Below, in pieces: positions 54,439-62,457 of a DNA stretch of 64,000 bases; the first letter of the stretch is position 1; each line of letters opens with the position of its first letter. The notes beneath the pieces were generated by a model. It searched no databases. It was not told the DNA's origin and was given only the letters and a program-made list of their open reading frames with translations. The translations under genes and the position numbers were made by a program. This stretch comes from Sulfitobacter sp. HI0040 (lineage in GTDB: Bacteria > Pseudomonadota > Alphaproteobacteria > Rhodobacterales > Rhodobacteraceae). The stretch lies in the NCBI RefSeq assembly GCF_001634885.1, contig NZ_LWEX01000079.1, positions 396 to 64,395 on the forward strand, read 5' to 3'.

Positions 54439-54540
54439 ATATCATTTTATTTCCCATTTCCCCCGATTCGATAGCCTTTCGCCCTTGGAATGTCAACAAG
54501 GCTGACATAAACTGCGCCTGACTGCGACGAGAGGTGATTT

Positions 54541-55053
54541 ATGGCGGACGGGCGGGCGCTTTCCATCAACAGCGGCGAGAATCTGCTGTTTCTCACCGAC
54601 GAACAGTTGCGCCAGGGCATCGAGGCGATGTTCTTTGCCTACCGGGGTTTTACCGCCGATCCCGATCGCATTCTCGACGATCTTGCCTATGGGCGCGCGC
54701 ATCACCGGGCGATCCATTTCATCAACCGCGCCCCCGGCACGACAGTTAATAATCTGCTCAACCTGCTGGGCGTCACCAAGCAATCGCTCAACCGTGTGTT
54801 GCGCACATTGATCTCAGATGGTCTGGTGCAAAGCAGGATCGGTAAGAACGACAAGCGGGAAAGGCACCTTTATTTGACGGACAAGGGACGGGAATTGGAG
54901 CAGACCCTGTCGGACGCCCAGCGTGCGCGGATGCGCGCCGCCTACAGAGAGGCGGGGCCCGAAGCGGTAGCGGGATTCCGCACCGTACTCGAAGCGATGA
55001 TGGACAGCGAAATGCGCCGGAGCTTTCAGCGCCTCAAGGAAACCGGCGCGTGA
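54541..55053 (+). CDS. petP: MarR-family regulator, PetP-like
   Basis: Winged-helix regulator of 170 residues. HTH and wing: TTVNNLLNLLGVTKQSLNRVLRTLISDGLVQSRIGKNDKRERHLYLTDKGRELE. N-terminal helices (EAMFFAYRGFTADPDRILDDLAYGRAHHRAIHFI) form the dimer interface. GAGAGGTG precedes the ATG. It overlaps an OmpR-type response regulator gene by GTGA, reproducing the petP-petR pair of Rhodobacter capsulatus, where both are required for cytochrome bc1 expression. The petABC operon is 12 kb away in this window. Confidence 0.85.
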   Translation: MADGRALSINSGENLLFLTDEQLRQGIEAMFFAYRGFTADPDRILDDLAYGRAHHRAIHFINRAPGTTVNNLLNLLGVTKQSLNRVLRTLISDGLVQSRIGKNDKRERHLYLTDKGRELEQTLSDAQRARMRAAYREAGPEAVAGFRTVLEAMMDSEMRRSFQRLKETGA

Positions 55054-55751
55054 GCGATTTCGAATCCCACCTGCTGATCGTGGATGACGACGAACGCATT
55101 CGCACTCTGCTCAAGAAATTTCTGGTTCGGCAGGGGTTCCTCGTGACGGCGGCGCGTGATGCGGCCCATGCGCGGCGCATTCTCGCCGGGCTGGATTTCG
55201 ACCTGATCGTGCTCGACGTCATGATGCCCGGAGAGGACGGCATGGCGCTGACCTCCTCCCTCCGGCAGACGATGCAGACGCCGATCCTGCTTTTGACGGC
55301 GCGGGGAGAAACCAACAGCCGGATCGAAGGCCTCGAAGCCGGGGCGGACGACTATCTGCCGAAACCCTTCGAACCCAAGGAACTGCTGCTGAGGATCAAT
55401 GCCATCCTGCGCCGCATGCCCGATACCTTCACACAGGAAAGCGCCCCCAAGGTGCTGTCGCTTGGTCCGATCCGGTATGACCTCGAACGGGGTGAGATGT
55501 GGCAGGGCGATGAACTGGTGCGGCTCACCGCGACCGAGGTGCACCTGATGAAGATTTTCGCGGCGCAGCCGGGCGTCGCGCTCAGCCGGTCGAAGCTGGT
55601 GGAAGAACTGGGGCGGGACCGGGGGCAGGCGCAGGAACGCGCCGTCGACGTACAGATCACCCGACTGCGCCGGAAGATCGAAAACAACCCCAAACAGCCC
55701 CGCTACCTGCAGACGGTCCGCGGTGCGGGCTACATGCTCGCCCCCGACTGA
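55050..55751 (+). CDS. petR: OmpR-family response regulator, PetR-like
   Basis: 233 residues, starting at GTG 55050 inside the petP stop. Receiver domain with the acidic pocket (LLIVDDDERI), phosphoacceptor Asp in DLIVLDVMMPGEDG, Thr/Lys in LLTARGE and DYLPKPFEPKELLLRI. C-terminal winged helix: VRLTATEVHLMKIFAAQPG, RAVDVQITRLRRKIENNPKQPRYLQTVRGAGYML. No sensor kinase gene is adjacent, as in R. capsulatus, where PetR acts without an identified linked kinase. Confidence 0.9.
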   Translation: MSDFESHLLIVDDDERIRTLLKKFLVRQGFLVTAARDAAHARRILAGLDFDLIVLDVMMPGEDGMALTSSLRQTMQTPILLLTARGETNSRIEGLEAGADDYLPKPFEPKELLLRINAILRRMPDTFTQESAPKVLSLGPIRYDLERGEMWQGDELVRLTATEVHLMKIFAAQPGVALSRSKLVEELGRDRGQAQERAVDVQITRLRRKIENNPKQPRYLQTVRGAGYMLAPD

Positions 55752-55843
55752 CGTCGCATTCCTGCCCGAAACCCTGCGCCCCTCTCTGGCGGGGCGGTTC
55801 CCGACCCGTTAGAGTGCGGTCGAACCAGAGACAGGATAACAAC

Positions 55844-56086
55844 ATGTCGGACACCCCTGTAGAGGAAATGAGCTTCGAGGCCGCGATGGCCGAACTTGAA
55901 AAGGTTCTGGCGCAGCTCGAACGTGGCGAAGTGGCACTGGACGAAAGCATCGCGCTCTATGAACGCGGTGCCAAGCTGAAGGCGCGCTGCGAAAAGACGC
56001 TGAAGGACGCCGAAGAGAAGGTCGCAGCGATCACGCTCGATCAGGATGGCAACCCCAAGGGCACCACGCCGGTCGAAGGCCTTTGA
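55844..56086 (+). CDS. xseB: Exodeoxyribonuclease VII small subunit
   Basis: 80-residue helical hairpin protein that binds XseA. SFEAAMAELEKVLAQLERGEVALDESIALYERGAKLKARCEKTLKDAEEKV covers nearly the whole family domain. The ATG at 55844 is preferred over one 30 nt upstream. The stop overlaps the ispA start (TGATG). The xseB-ispA-dxs order is common in proteobacteria. Confidence 0.96.
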   Translation: MSDTPVEEMSFEAAMAELEKVLAQLERGEVALDESIALYERGAKLKARCEKTLKDAEEKVAAITLDQDGNPKGTTPVEGL

Positions 56087-56946
56087 TGCACCGCCAAGCG
56101 CTCGACGATGCCGCGACGGCGATCCAGACCTATTTCGATACTCTCTTCGACGAACTGCCCGACCAGCCGGTCACTAAGGCGATGCGCTACGCGCTCGAAG
56201 GTGGGAAGGCCATGCGGGGAACCCTTGTGCTGGAAGGGGCCCGACTGCATGGCGTCGACCGCCGGCATGCCCTGCCCGCTGCCGCCGCCATCGAAGCAAT
56301 TCACGCCTATAGTCTGATCCATGATGACCTGCCGGCCATGGACGATGATGACCTGCGCCGTGGACGCCCCACCGTACACCGCGCCTGGGACGAAGCGACA
56401 GCGATCCTCGCCGGGGATGCCCTGCAGGCATTGGGGTTCGAACTGGCGCTGCGTACAGGCCCCCCCGACGTGGCAGTTGCCTTGACAAGCGCCCTTGCCT
56501 CCGCCGCCGGAGCGCGCGGCATGGTGCTGGGGCAGGCGCTGGACATCGCCGCCGAAACCGCAGGCAGCCCCCTTTCGCTGGAGGAGATCATCGATCTGCA
56601 GCAAGGAAAAACAGGCGCGCTTATAATCTGGGCAGCTACTGCGGGGCCGATCCTTGCAGGGGCCGATCCCGAACCCCTGCGCAGATGCGGTGCGGCAATC
56701 GGGCTGGCTTTTCAGATCGCCGATGACATACTGGATGTCGAAGGTTGCGCGGACACGGCTGGCAAGCGCCTTCAGAAAGATGCGGCCGCGGGCAAGGCGA
56801 CCTTTGTTTCCCTGCTCGGGCTGGACGGCGCGAAGGCCCGGGCCGAAGCACTGGTGGACGAAGCGCTCGCCGCTCTCGCGCCATATGACGACAAGGCGGA
56901 TCCATTGCGGGCGCTGGCGCGTTTCGTTATTGCGCGCAAAAGCTGA
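56086..56946 (+). CDS. ispA: Farnesyl diphosphate synthase
   Basis: Condenses IPP with DMAPP/GPP to farnesyl diphosphate. 286 residues from ATG 56086. First Asp-rich motif HDDLPAMDDDDLRRG (DDxxxxD form), second FQIADDILDVEG, and the ALEGGKAMRGTLVL substrate segment. KATFVSLLGLDGAKARA near the C-terminus is also typical. Coupled to xseB; dxs follows 21 nt later. Confidence 0.95.
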   Translation: MHRQALDDAATAIQTYFDTLFDELPDQPVTKAMRYALEGGKAMRGTLVLEGARLHGVDRRHALPAAAAIEAIHAYSLIHDDLPAMDDDDLRRGRPTVHRAWDEATAILAGDALQALGFELALRTGPPDVAVALTSALASAAGARGMVLGQALDIAAETAGSPLSLEEIIDLQQGKTGALIIWAATAGPILAGADPEPLRRCGAAIGLAFQIADDILDVEGCADTAGKRLQKDAAAGKATFVSLLGLDGAKARAEALVDEALAALAPYDDKADPLRALARFVIARKS

Positions 56947-56967
56947 GCCGCCGACAGGAAGGCCGAG

Positions 56968-58887
56968 ATGACAGAAACACCCCTGCTGAACCGCATCCGG
57001 CGTCCTGCCGATCTGAAAGATCTATCCGATGCGCAGCTGCACCAGCTTGCGGCTGAACTACGCGCGGAAACGATTTCCGCCGTTTCGGTAACGGGCGGAC
57101 ACCTCGGAGCCGGGCTGGGTGTTGTTGAATTGACGGTGGCGCTGCATGCGGTCTTTGACACGCCCCGGGACAAGCTGATCTGGGATGTGAGCCATCAGTG
57201 CTATCCCCACAAGATCCTGACCGAACGGCGGGACCGTATTCGTACCCTGCGCATGAAGGACGGGCTGAGCGGCTTCACCAAACGCAGCGAAAGCCCTTAC
57301 GATCCCTTCGGCGCGGCCCATTCCTCCACCTCGATCAGCGCGGCGCTCGGCTTTGCCGTGGCCCGGGATCTGGGCGGCGACGTGCCCGAGGGGCTGGGGG
57401 ATGCCATCGCGGTGATCGGCGACGGCGCGATGAGCGCGGGCATGGCATACGAGGCGATGAACAACGCCGGTCATCTGGGCCGCCGCCTGATCGTCATTCT
57501 GAACGACAATGAAATGTCGATCGCGCCGCCTGTCGGGGCAATGTCCTCCTATCTCAGCCGGCTCTACGCCGAAAAACCGTTTCAGGACTTTCGCGCGGCC
57601 GCCAAAGGCGCCGTCAGCATGCTGCCCGAACCTTTCCGCCTTGGGGCGAAGCGGGCAAAAGACGTGCTGAAGGGCATGGCGGTGGGCGGTACCTTGTTCG
57701 AACAGCTTGGATTTTCCTATGTGGGCCCCATCGACGGGCATGACCTGAACCAGTTGCTGCCGGTTCTGCGCACGGTAAAGGACCGCGCCAACGGTCCCAT
57801 TCTCATCCATGTTGTGACGAAAAAGGGCAAAGGTTACGCCCCGGCTGAAGAAGCGCTGGACCGCGGTCACGCGACCGCCAAGTTCGACCTGGTGACCGGG
57901 AAGCAAAAGAAGGCCCCTTCCAACGCGCCCAGCTATACCCGCGTCTTCGCCGACAGCCTGCTGGCAGAGGCGGCGGAAGATGACCGGATCTGCGCCGTGA
58001 CCGCGGCGATGCCGGACGGCACCGGGCTCAACCTCTTTGCCGAACGCTATCCGTCGCGCTGTTTCGATGTCGGTATCGCCGAACAGCACGGCGTCACCTT
58101 TTCCGCCGGGTTGGCGGCAGGCGGGATGAAACCTTTCTGCGCCATCTATTCGACCTTCCTTCAGCGCGGCTACGATCAGGTGGTGCATGACGTGGCGATC
58201 CAGCGCCTTCCGGTCCGCTTCGCCATAGACCGCGCGGGGCTTGTGGGGGCCGACGGGGCCACCCATGCGGGGGCCTTTGATGTCGCCTTTCTGGCCAACC
58301 TGCCCGGCTTCGTCGTGATGGCGGCTGCCGATGAGGCGGAGTTGCGGCATATGGTTGCTACCGCCGCTGCCTATGACGACGGCCCCATCGCATTCCGCTT
58401 TCCCCGCGGCGAGGGCGAGGGGGTCGAGCTTCCGGCTCGCGGTGTTCCGTTGGAGATCGGCAAGGGGCGCGTGATCGAAAAGGGCGCGCGCGTGGCGATC
58501 CTGTCTTTCGGCACCCGGTTGGGGGAGGTCCGCAAGGCCGCCGAGGCACTGCGGGCCCGCGGGATCAGCCCCACGATCGCGGATGCCCGTTTTGCCAAAC
58601 CGCTCGACCGGGAGATGATCCTCGACCTTGCGGCGAAACACGAGGCGCTCATTACCGTTGAGGAAGGCGCCGTCGGTGGCTTCGGCAGCCATGTGGCTCA
58701 ATTGCTCGCGGATGAAGGCGTCTTTGACGAAGGGTTGCGCTACCGTTCCATGGTCCTGCCGGATATCTTTATCGATCAGGCCAGCCCTGCCGATATGTAT
58801 GAAGCGGCGGGCATGAATGCGGCACAGATCGAAGCGAAAGTGCTCGATGTGCTGGGGATTTCGCGCATCGATGCGCAGCGGGCCTAG
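56968..58887 (+). CDS. dxs: 1-deoxy-D-xylulose-5-phosphate synthase
   Basis: Thiamine-diphosphate enzyme starting the MEP isoprenoid pathway. 639 residues. TPP-binding [35 protein letters not shown], substrate histidine in [14 protein letters not shown], the [15 protein letters not shown] glutamate, [23 protein letters not shown] and the transketolase C-domain ending MYEAAGMNA. It ends the xseB-ispA-dxs unit; its stop overlaps the stop of the convergent exoD-like gene. Confidence 0.97.
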   Translation: MTETPLLNRIRRPADLKDLSDAQLHQLAAELRAETISAVSVTGGHLGAGLGVVELTVALHAVFDTPRDKLIWDVSHQCYPHKILTERRDRIRTLRMKDGLSGFTKRSESPYDPFGAAHSSTSISAALGFAVARDLGGDVPEGLGDAIAVIGDGAMSAGMAYEAMNNAGHLGRRLIVILNDNEMSIAPPVGAMSSYLSRLYAEKPFQDFRAAAKGAVSMLPEPFRLGAKRAKDVLKGMAVGGTLFEQLGFSYVGPIDGHDLNQLLPVLRTVKDRANGPILIHVVTKKGKGYAPAEEALDRGHATAKFDLVTGKQKKAPSNAPSYTRVFADSLLAEAAEDDRICAVTAAMPDGTGLNLFAERYPSRCFDVGIAEQHGVTFSAGLAAGGMKPFCAIYSTFLQRGYDQVVHDVAIQRLPVRFAIDRAGLVGADGATHAGAFDVAFLANLPGFVVMAAADEAELRHMVATAAAYDDGPIAFRFPRGEGEGVELPARGVPLEIGKGRVIEKGARVAILSFGTRLGEVRKAAEALRARGISPTIADARFAKPLDREMILDLAAKHEALITVEEGAVGGFGSHVAQLLADEGVFDEGLRYRSMVLPDIFIDQASPADMYEAAGMNAAQIEAKVLDVLGISRIDAQRA

Positions 58888-59465
58888 AGCAGGAACCAAA
58901 GCCCCGCCGATGCTGTGATCACCACACCTGCATAGCCCAGAAGAACATAAAGGCCGTCGCGGGTGAAAAGCCCGAAGGATAGCAGCGCGACCACCGCCGC
59001 CCCGATAGATGAAACCATCGGCAAGACCTCCAGCAGGGGCCAGCCGATGGGGATCACCGTGCAGGCAAGCAATGTCAGGCTGCGTGCCGGTCCGACGGTC
59101 AGATACCGCAACCGCGAATGGGAGTGCCGATCGACGAAGGCGCAGGGCCGCCGCATCCATTCCACCGCCTTCAGCAGGCGCTTCGATGCGATCTCCCTCC
59201 GCAAAAGGAAGCCGGGCAGCCAGAGCCTCCGCCGCCCGACCAAGGCTTGGGTGGAAAGCAGGATGATCAGCGCAGCCGCGATGGTGGGCACACCGGGGAT
59301 CCCCGACAGGGGCGAAACCAGCATCAGCGCGATCAGCAGGATGAAGGGCGTGATCGCCCGGTCACCGAATTCATGCAGCACATCGTCGACCGAAACCGTG
59401 TCCTGCCGGGCGGCGTGCTCCATCCCGTCGAGCAGATGGTTCAGGGTCCGGTCCTCATCCACCAC
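58884..59465 (-). CDS. ExoD-family membrane protein
   Basis: Homologue of Rhizobium ExoD, implicated in exopolysaccharide production and alkali tolerance. 193 residues, starting at GTG 59465 or 59462. Four hydrophobic segments: [41 protein letters not shown] in the N-terminal half, and two further pairs in the C-terminal half, separated by a basic stretch with [21 protein letters not shown], all typical of the family. Function at molecular level unknown. Confidence 0.87.
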   Translation of the reverse strand: MVDEDRTLNHLLDGMEHAARQDTVSVDDVLHEFGDRAITPFILLIALMLVSPLSGIPGVPTIAAALIILLSTQALVGRRRLWLPGFLLRREIASKRLLKAVEWMRRPCAFVDRHSHSRLRYLTVGPARSLTLLACTVIPIGWPLLEVLPMVSSIGAAVVALLSFGLFTRDGLYVLLGYAGVVITASAGLWFLL

Positions 59466-59471
59466 GAGGGG

Positions 59472-60329
59472 TCACTCCGCCTCGCGGTCGCGCAGGGCCG
59501 CCAGCCCGCTGCGGTAATCGGGATAGGCGGGCGACCAACCGAGTTCGGCCTTGGCCCGGTCATTCCGCACCTTCTTGCTCTCGGCATAGAAACTGCGGGC
59601 CATGGGGGTCATATCGGCCTGCTCGAAGGGAATGGCGGGCGGGACGGGGCGGCCCAGCAGTTCCGCTGCATGGGCAATCACATCCTCTGGCGGGGCCGGA
59701 TCGTCGTCGCAGAGGTTATAGATCGCACCGGGGTTCGGGGCCGCGATGGAAAGCTCCAATGCCTTGGCGATATCCTCGACGTGGATGCGCGAAAAGACCT
59801 GACCTTTCTTGATGATCCTGCGCGCCGTCCCCTCGCGCACCTTGGAGAAGGGCCCCCTGCCCGGCCCGTAGATTCCCGCAAGCCGGAAAATGTGCAGGGG
59901 CAATCCCGGAATCGCCCGCCACGCGGCCTCAGCCTCCACCCGGGCCTTTCCCCGCCGCGTGGAAGGGGCAAGCGGTGTGTCCTCGTCCACCCAGTCGCCG
60001 CCGTGATCGCCATAAACGCCGGTTGTCGACAGGTAGCCGGCCCAGCGCAAATCCGGTGCCATCGCCGCGATTTCCTCGCGCAGCGCGTTCAGTACCGGGT
60101 CCCCATCAGGCCCCGGCCCGGCAGAGATGAGCAGGTGGGACGCCACCTTCAAAAGCGGCTCCACGTCCGTTCCGGGCCATAGAACGGGTTCAACGCCCGC
60201 CGCGGCAATCTCCGCCTGCCGCTCGGGCTTGCGCGTCGTCCCGAAAATACGCCAACCCTGCGGCACCAGCCGGTGCGCCAGCGCCTGCGCGCTGTAGCCA
60301 TGACCGAAGGAGAGTAACGTCTTTTCCAT
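59472..60329 (-). CDS. NAD(P)-dependent epimerase/dehydratase-like SDR
   Basis: Atypical extended SDR of the YeeZ/YbjT-like group. 285 residues. The N-terminal nucleotide loop is LLSFGHGYSAQALAHRL (G-x-G-x-x-A/G form). GYLSTTGVYGDHGGDWVDEDTP carries Ser/Tyr positions of the active site, and FRLAGIYGPGRGPF and RIHVEDIAKALELSI are family hallmarks. Many members act on nucleotide sugars, but no substrate can be assigned. It lies between exoD-like and GT4 genes on one strand, so an envelope polysaccharide role is possible. Confidence 0.83.
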   Translation of the reverse strand: MEKTLLSFGHGYSAQALAHRLVPQGWRIFGTTRKPERQAEIAAAGVEPVLWPGTDVEPLLKVASHLLISAGPGPDGDPVLNALREEIAAMAPDLRWAGYLSTTGVYGDHGGDWVDEDTPLAPSTRRGKARVEAEAAWRAIPGLPLHIFRLAGIYGPGRGPFSKVREGTARRIIKKGQVFSRIHVEDIAKALELSIAAPNPGAIYNLCDDDPAPPEDVIAHAAELLGRPVPPAIPFEQADMTPMARSFYAESKKVRNDRAKAELGWSPAYPDYRSGLAALRDREAE

Positions 60330-60379
60330 CGCCGGATGGTGGACCGCCCGCGCGCCGGTCGCAAGGGCGCAAGCTCGGC

Positions 60380-61633
60380 TCAGAGCGCGGATAAATCGAT
60401 TTTGGCGGCGTCCGGCACCAGCGCGTTGATCTGGCGCAAATGCTCGGGCAGACAGCGTGTGAGAAAATCGTAATTCTCCACAACATGCGCCCGCGCCGCC
60501 GCGCCGATACCCGCGTATTTTTCCGGAGCGGCCAAGACTTGAACGACCTGCGCCGCCACGGCTGTCGGATCGAAATAGTCAGCCAGCAGCCCTGTTTCGC
60601 CATGCCGAATGACCTCCCGAACTGGGGCCACATCGGACCCGACGACAACCGCGCCCATCGACATCGCCTCCAGCAGGGACCACGAGAGGACGAATGGCAT
60701 CGTCAGGTGAACGTGGCAGCGGCTCACCCGAAGCAGGGTGCAATAATCGTCATAGGGTACCCGCCCGAGGAAATGTACGCGGTCGTAGTCGATGCTGTCG
60801 CCCAGTTCCGCCTGCATCTCGCCACGCAGCCCCATCGGATGGCGCGATTTCGCCCCGTACGAAGTCTCGCTGCCCCCGACGATCACCACCCGGGCCTGCG
60901 GCCTTTCCCGCAGGATATCCGGCAAGGCACGCATGAACATGTGAAATCCCCGCGTCCGTTCGAGGTTTCGCGCGACGAACGTCACAACCTCGTCCCCGCG
61001 CGTGAGGGGCCGGTCCAGCCGTTTCAGCTTCAGGCTGGCTTTTGGATCGGGCCGCAACAGGTCCGTACGAATACCGTCATGACAGACATAAAGCTTTTCA
61101 TGAAAGCTCTCGGGGAACCTGTCCCTCTGCCAGTGGGTCGGGCTCACCCCCCGGTCCACGACTTCGATGTTCACCAGTGGCACGGTATTGCGCGCCTGAA
61201 GCGTGAAGGCGACATCGGGAGAGGAAGGCTCCTCAGGGTCGAACCCGACGGAGCCGCCGGTGGGCCGATAGAAATATTCGAAATACCCGATGATCGGCAC
61301 CTGCGGCCAGACCTGCCGCAGAAAGGAAAGCTCCCCCCAGCCGACATGGCCCAGTACGATGTCGGGGCGAAAACCTTCCTGCTCCAGCGCCTGCGTCGCG
61401 CGGGCGACCCCCATACCGGCGCTCGCCGCCTCTTCCCAGACGCGGGAAAGCGCATAGGACTTGGGGGAAGGCCGGTGATGCACCGCATAAACGCGCGCCT
61501 CGACGCCGGGAATGTCCGGGGGTGCCTTCCGCTGGGTGAGAAAGACGATCCGATGCTGCCCGCGCGCCCCCAGCCATTGGGCAAGTTCCTTGTACTGCCC
61601 CGGCATGTTCTGGTGGACGAAAAGGATGTTCAC
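60380..61633 (-). CDS. Glycosyltransferase family 4 protein
   Basis: GT-B fold glycosyltransferase of 417 residues from GTG 61633, where homology begins (VNILFVHQNMPGQYKELAQWL). The C-terminal donor domain shows VTFVARNLERTRGFHMFMRALP, VHFLGRVPYDDYCTLLRVSRCHVHLTMPFVLSWSLLEAMSMGAVVVGSDVAPVREVI with the E-x(7)-E type motif, and GLLADYFDPTAVA. The upstream in-frame extension to 61750 would overlap the caiD-like gene and is not homologous. The acceptor is unknown; likely capsule or exopolysaccharide. Confidence 0.85.
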   Translation of the reverse strand: MNILFVHQNMPGQYKELAQWLGARGQHRIVFLTQRKAPPDIPGVEARVYAVHHRPSPKSYALSRVWEEAASAGMGVARATQALEQEGFRPDIVLGHVGWGELSFLRQVWPQVPIIGYFEYFYRPTGGSVGFDPEEPSSPDVAFTLQARNTVPLVNIEVVDRGVSPTHWQRDRFPESFHEKLYVCHDGIRTDLLRPDPKASLKLKRLDRPLTRGDEVVTFVARNLERTRGFHMFMRALPDILRERPQARVVIVGGSETSYGAKSRHPMGLRGEMQAELGDSIDYDRVHFLGRVPYDDYCTLLRVSRCHVHLTMPFVLSWSLLEAMSMGAVVVGSDVAPVREVIRHGETGLLADYFDPTAVAAQVVQVLAAPEKYAGIGAAARAHVVENYDFLTRCLPEHLRQINALVPDAAKIDLSAL

Positions 61634-61676
61634 TCTGCCGCCACCCCCGCCAACCTGCGCATCGGGAGGAGCAGGT

Positions 61677-62456
61677 TCACTTGCCCTTCCAGACAGGGTC
61701 GCGTTTTTCAGCGAAGGCCCGCGCCCCTTCGAGCTGATCTTCCGAAGCATAGAGCTGGTCCACCGTGCGAAGCTGCCGCCGGGTGATGCGGTTCATCATG
61801 GTCTGAAATTTCGCGTCTTCAGCTTCGCGCACGATCTCCTTGATCGCGGCATAGACAAGCGGCGGGCCGGAAGCCAGCAAACGCGCCTGCTCCCACACCC
61901 GGTCCATCAGCTTTTCCGCCGGGACGATCTCGTTCACCAGCCCCCAGCCTTTGGCTTCCTCGGCATCGAACCAGCGCCCCGTCAAAAGCAGCTCCATCGC
62001 GATGTGATAGGGGATGCGCTTGGGCAGCTTGACGCTGGCGGCATCGGCCACCGTCCCCGACCGAATTTCCGGCAAGGCGAATGTCGCGTGATCGGCGGCG
62101 ATGATCATGTCGGCAGAAAGCGCCAACTCCAGCCCCCCGCCGCAGGCGATCCCGTTGACAGCGGCAATCACCGGCTTGTTGAGGTCGCGCAGCTCCTGCA
62201 GGCCGCCGAACCCTCCAACGCCATAGTCGCCATCCACCGCGTCCCCGTCGGCGGCGGCCTTCAGATCCCACCCGGGGCAAAAGAACTTGTCCCCCGCGCC
62301 TCGAATGATCGCAACGCGCAGCGCATCGTCGTCACGAAAGGCAGCAAAGACATCCCCCATCCGGCGAGAGGTCTGCAGATCGATGGCATTGGCCTTCGGC
62401 CGGTCGAGCGTAACTTCGAGGATACCGTCCTCGCTTCTGGTGGTGATCGGGTCCAA
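61677..62456 (-). CDS. caiD: Crotonase-family enzyme, carnitinyl-CoA dehydratase (CaiD)-like
   Basis: Hydratase/dehydratase acting on acyl-CoA. 259 residues. Oxyanion-hole segments FFCPGWDLKAAADGD and NGIACGGGLELALSADMIIA; the GWDLKAAA and the terminal EGARAFAEKRDPVWKG match CaiD of E. coli, which hydrates crotonobetainyl-CoA, in its most characteristic places. The start is TTG 62456 with AAGGAAGG five nucleotides upstream. It lies 1 nt after an ADP-forming acyl-CoA synthetase gene, supporting a CoA-activated substrate. Carnitine as substrate is inferred. Confidence 0.82.
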   Translation of the reverse strand: MDPITTRSEDGILEVTLDRPKANAIDLQTSRRMGDVFAAFRDDDALRVAIIRGAGDKFFCPGWDLKAAADGDAVDGDYGVGGFGGLQELRDLNKPVIAAVNGIACGGGLELALSADMIIAADHATFALPEIRSGTVADAASVKLPKRIPYHIAMELLLTGRWFDAEEAKGWGLVNEIVPAEKLMDRVWEQARLLASGPPLVYAAIKEIVREAEDAKFQTMMNRITRRQLRTVDQLYASEDQLEGARAFAEKRDPVWKGK

Positions 62457-62457
62457 A

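Noticed and set aside
53383-54474. 363-codon plus-strand frame opposite ilvE
   Set aside because: IlvE on the minus strand has catalytic motifs and a good RBS; the plus frame is its mirror.
54541-55751. Idea of a complete two-component system with a kinase next to petR
   Set aside because: The gene before petR is a MarR-type winged-helix protein, and the gene after is xseB. No histidine kinase motifs occur nearby.
57058-59160. 700-codon frame antisense to dxs
   Set aside because: The opposite strand encodes a full DXS with all motifs. The antisense frame continues into exoD in the wrong frame and has no homology pattern.
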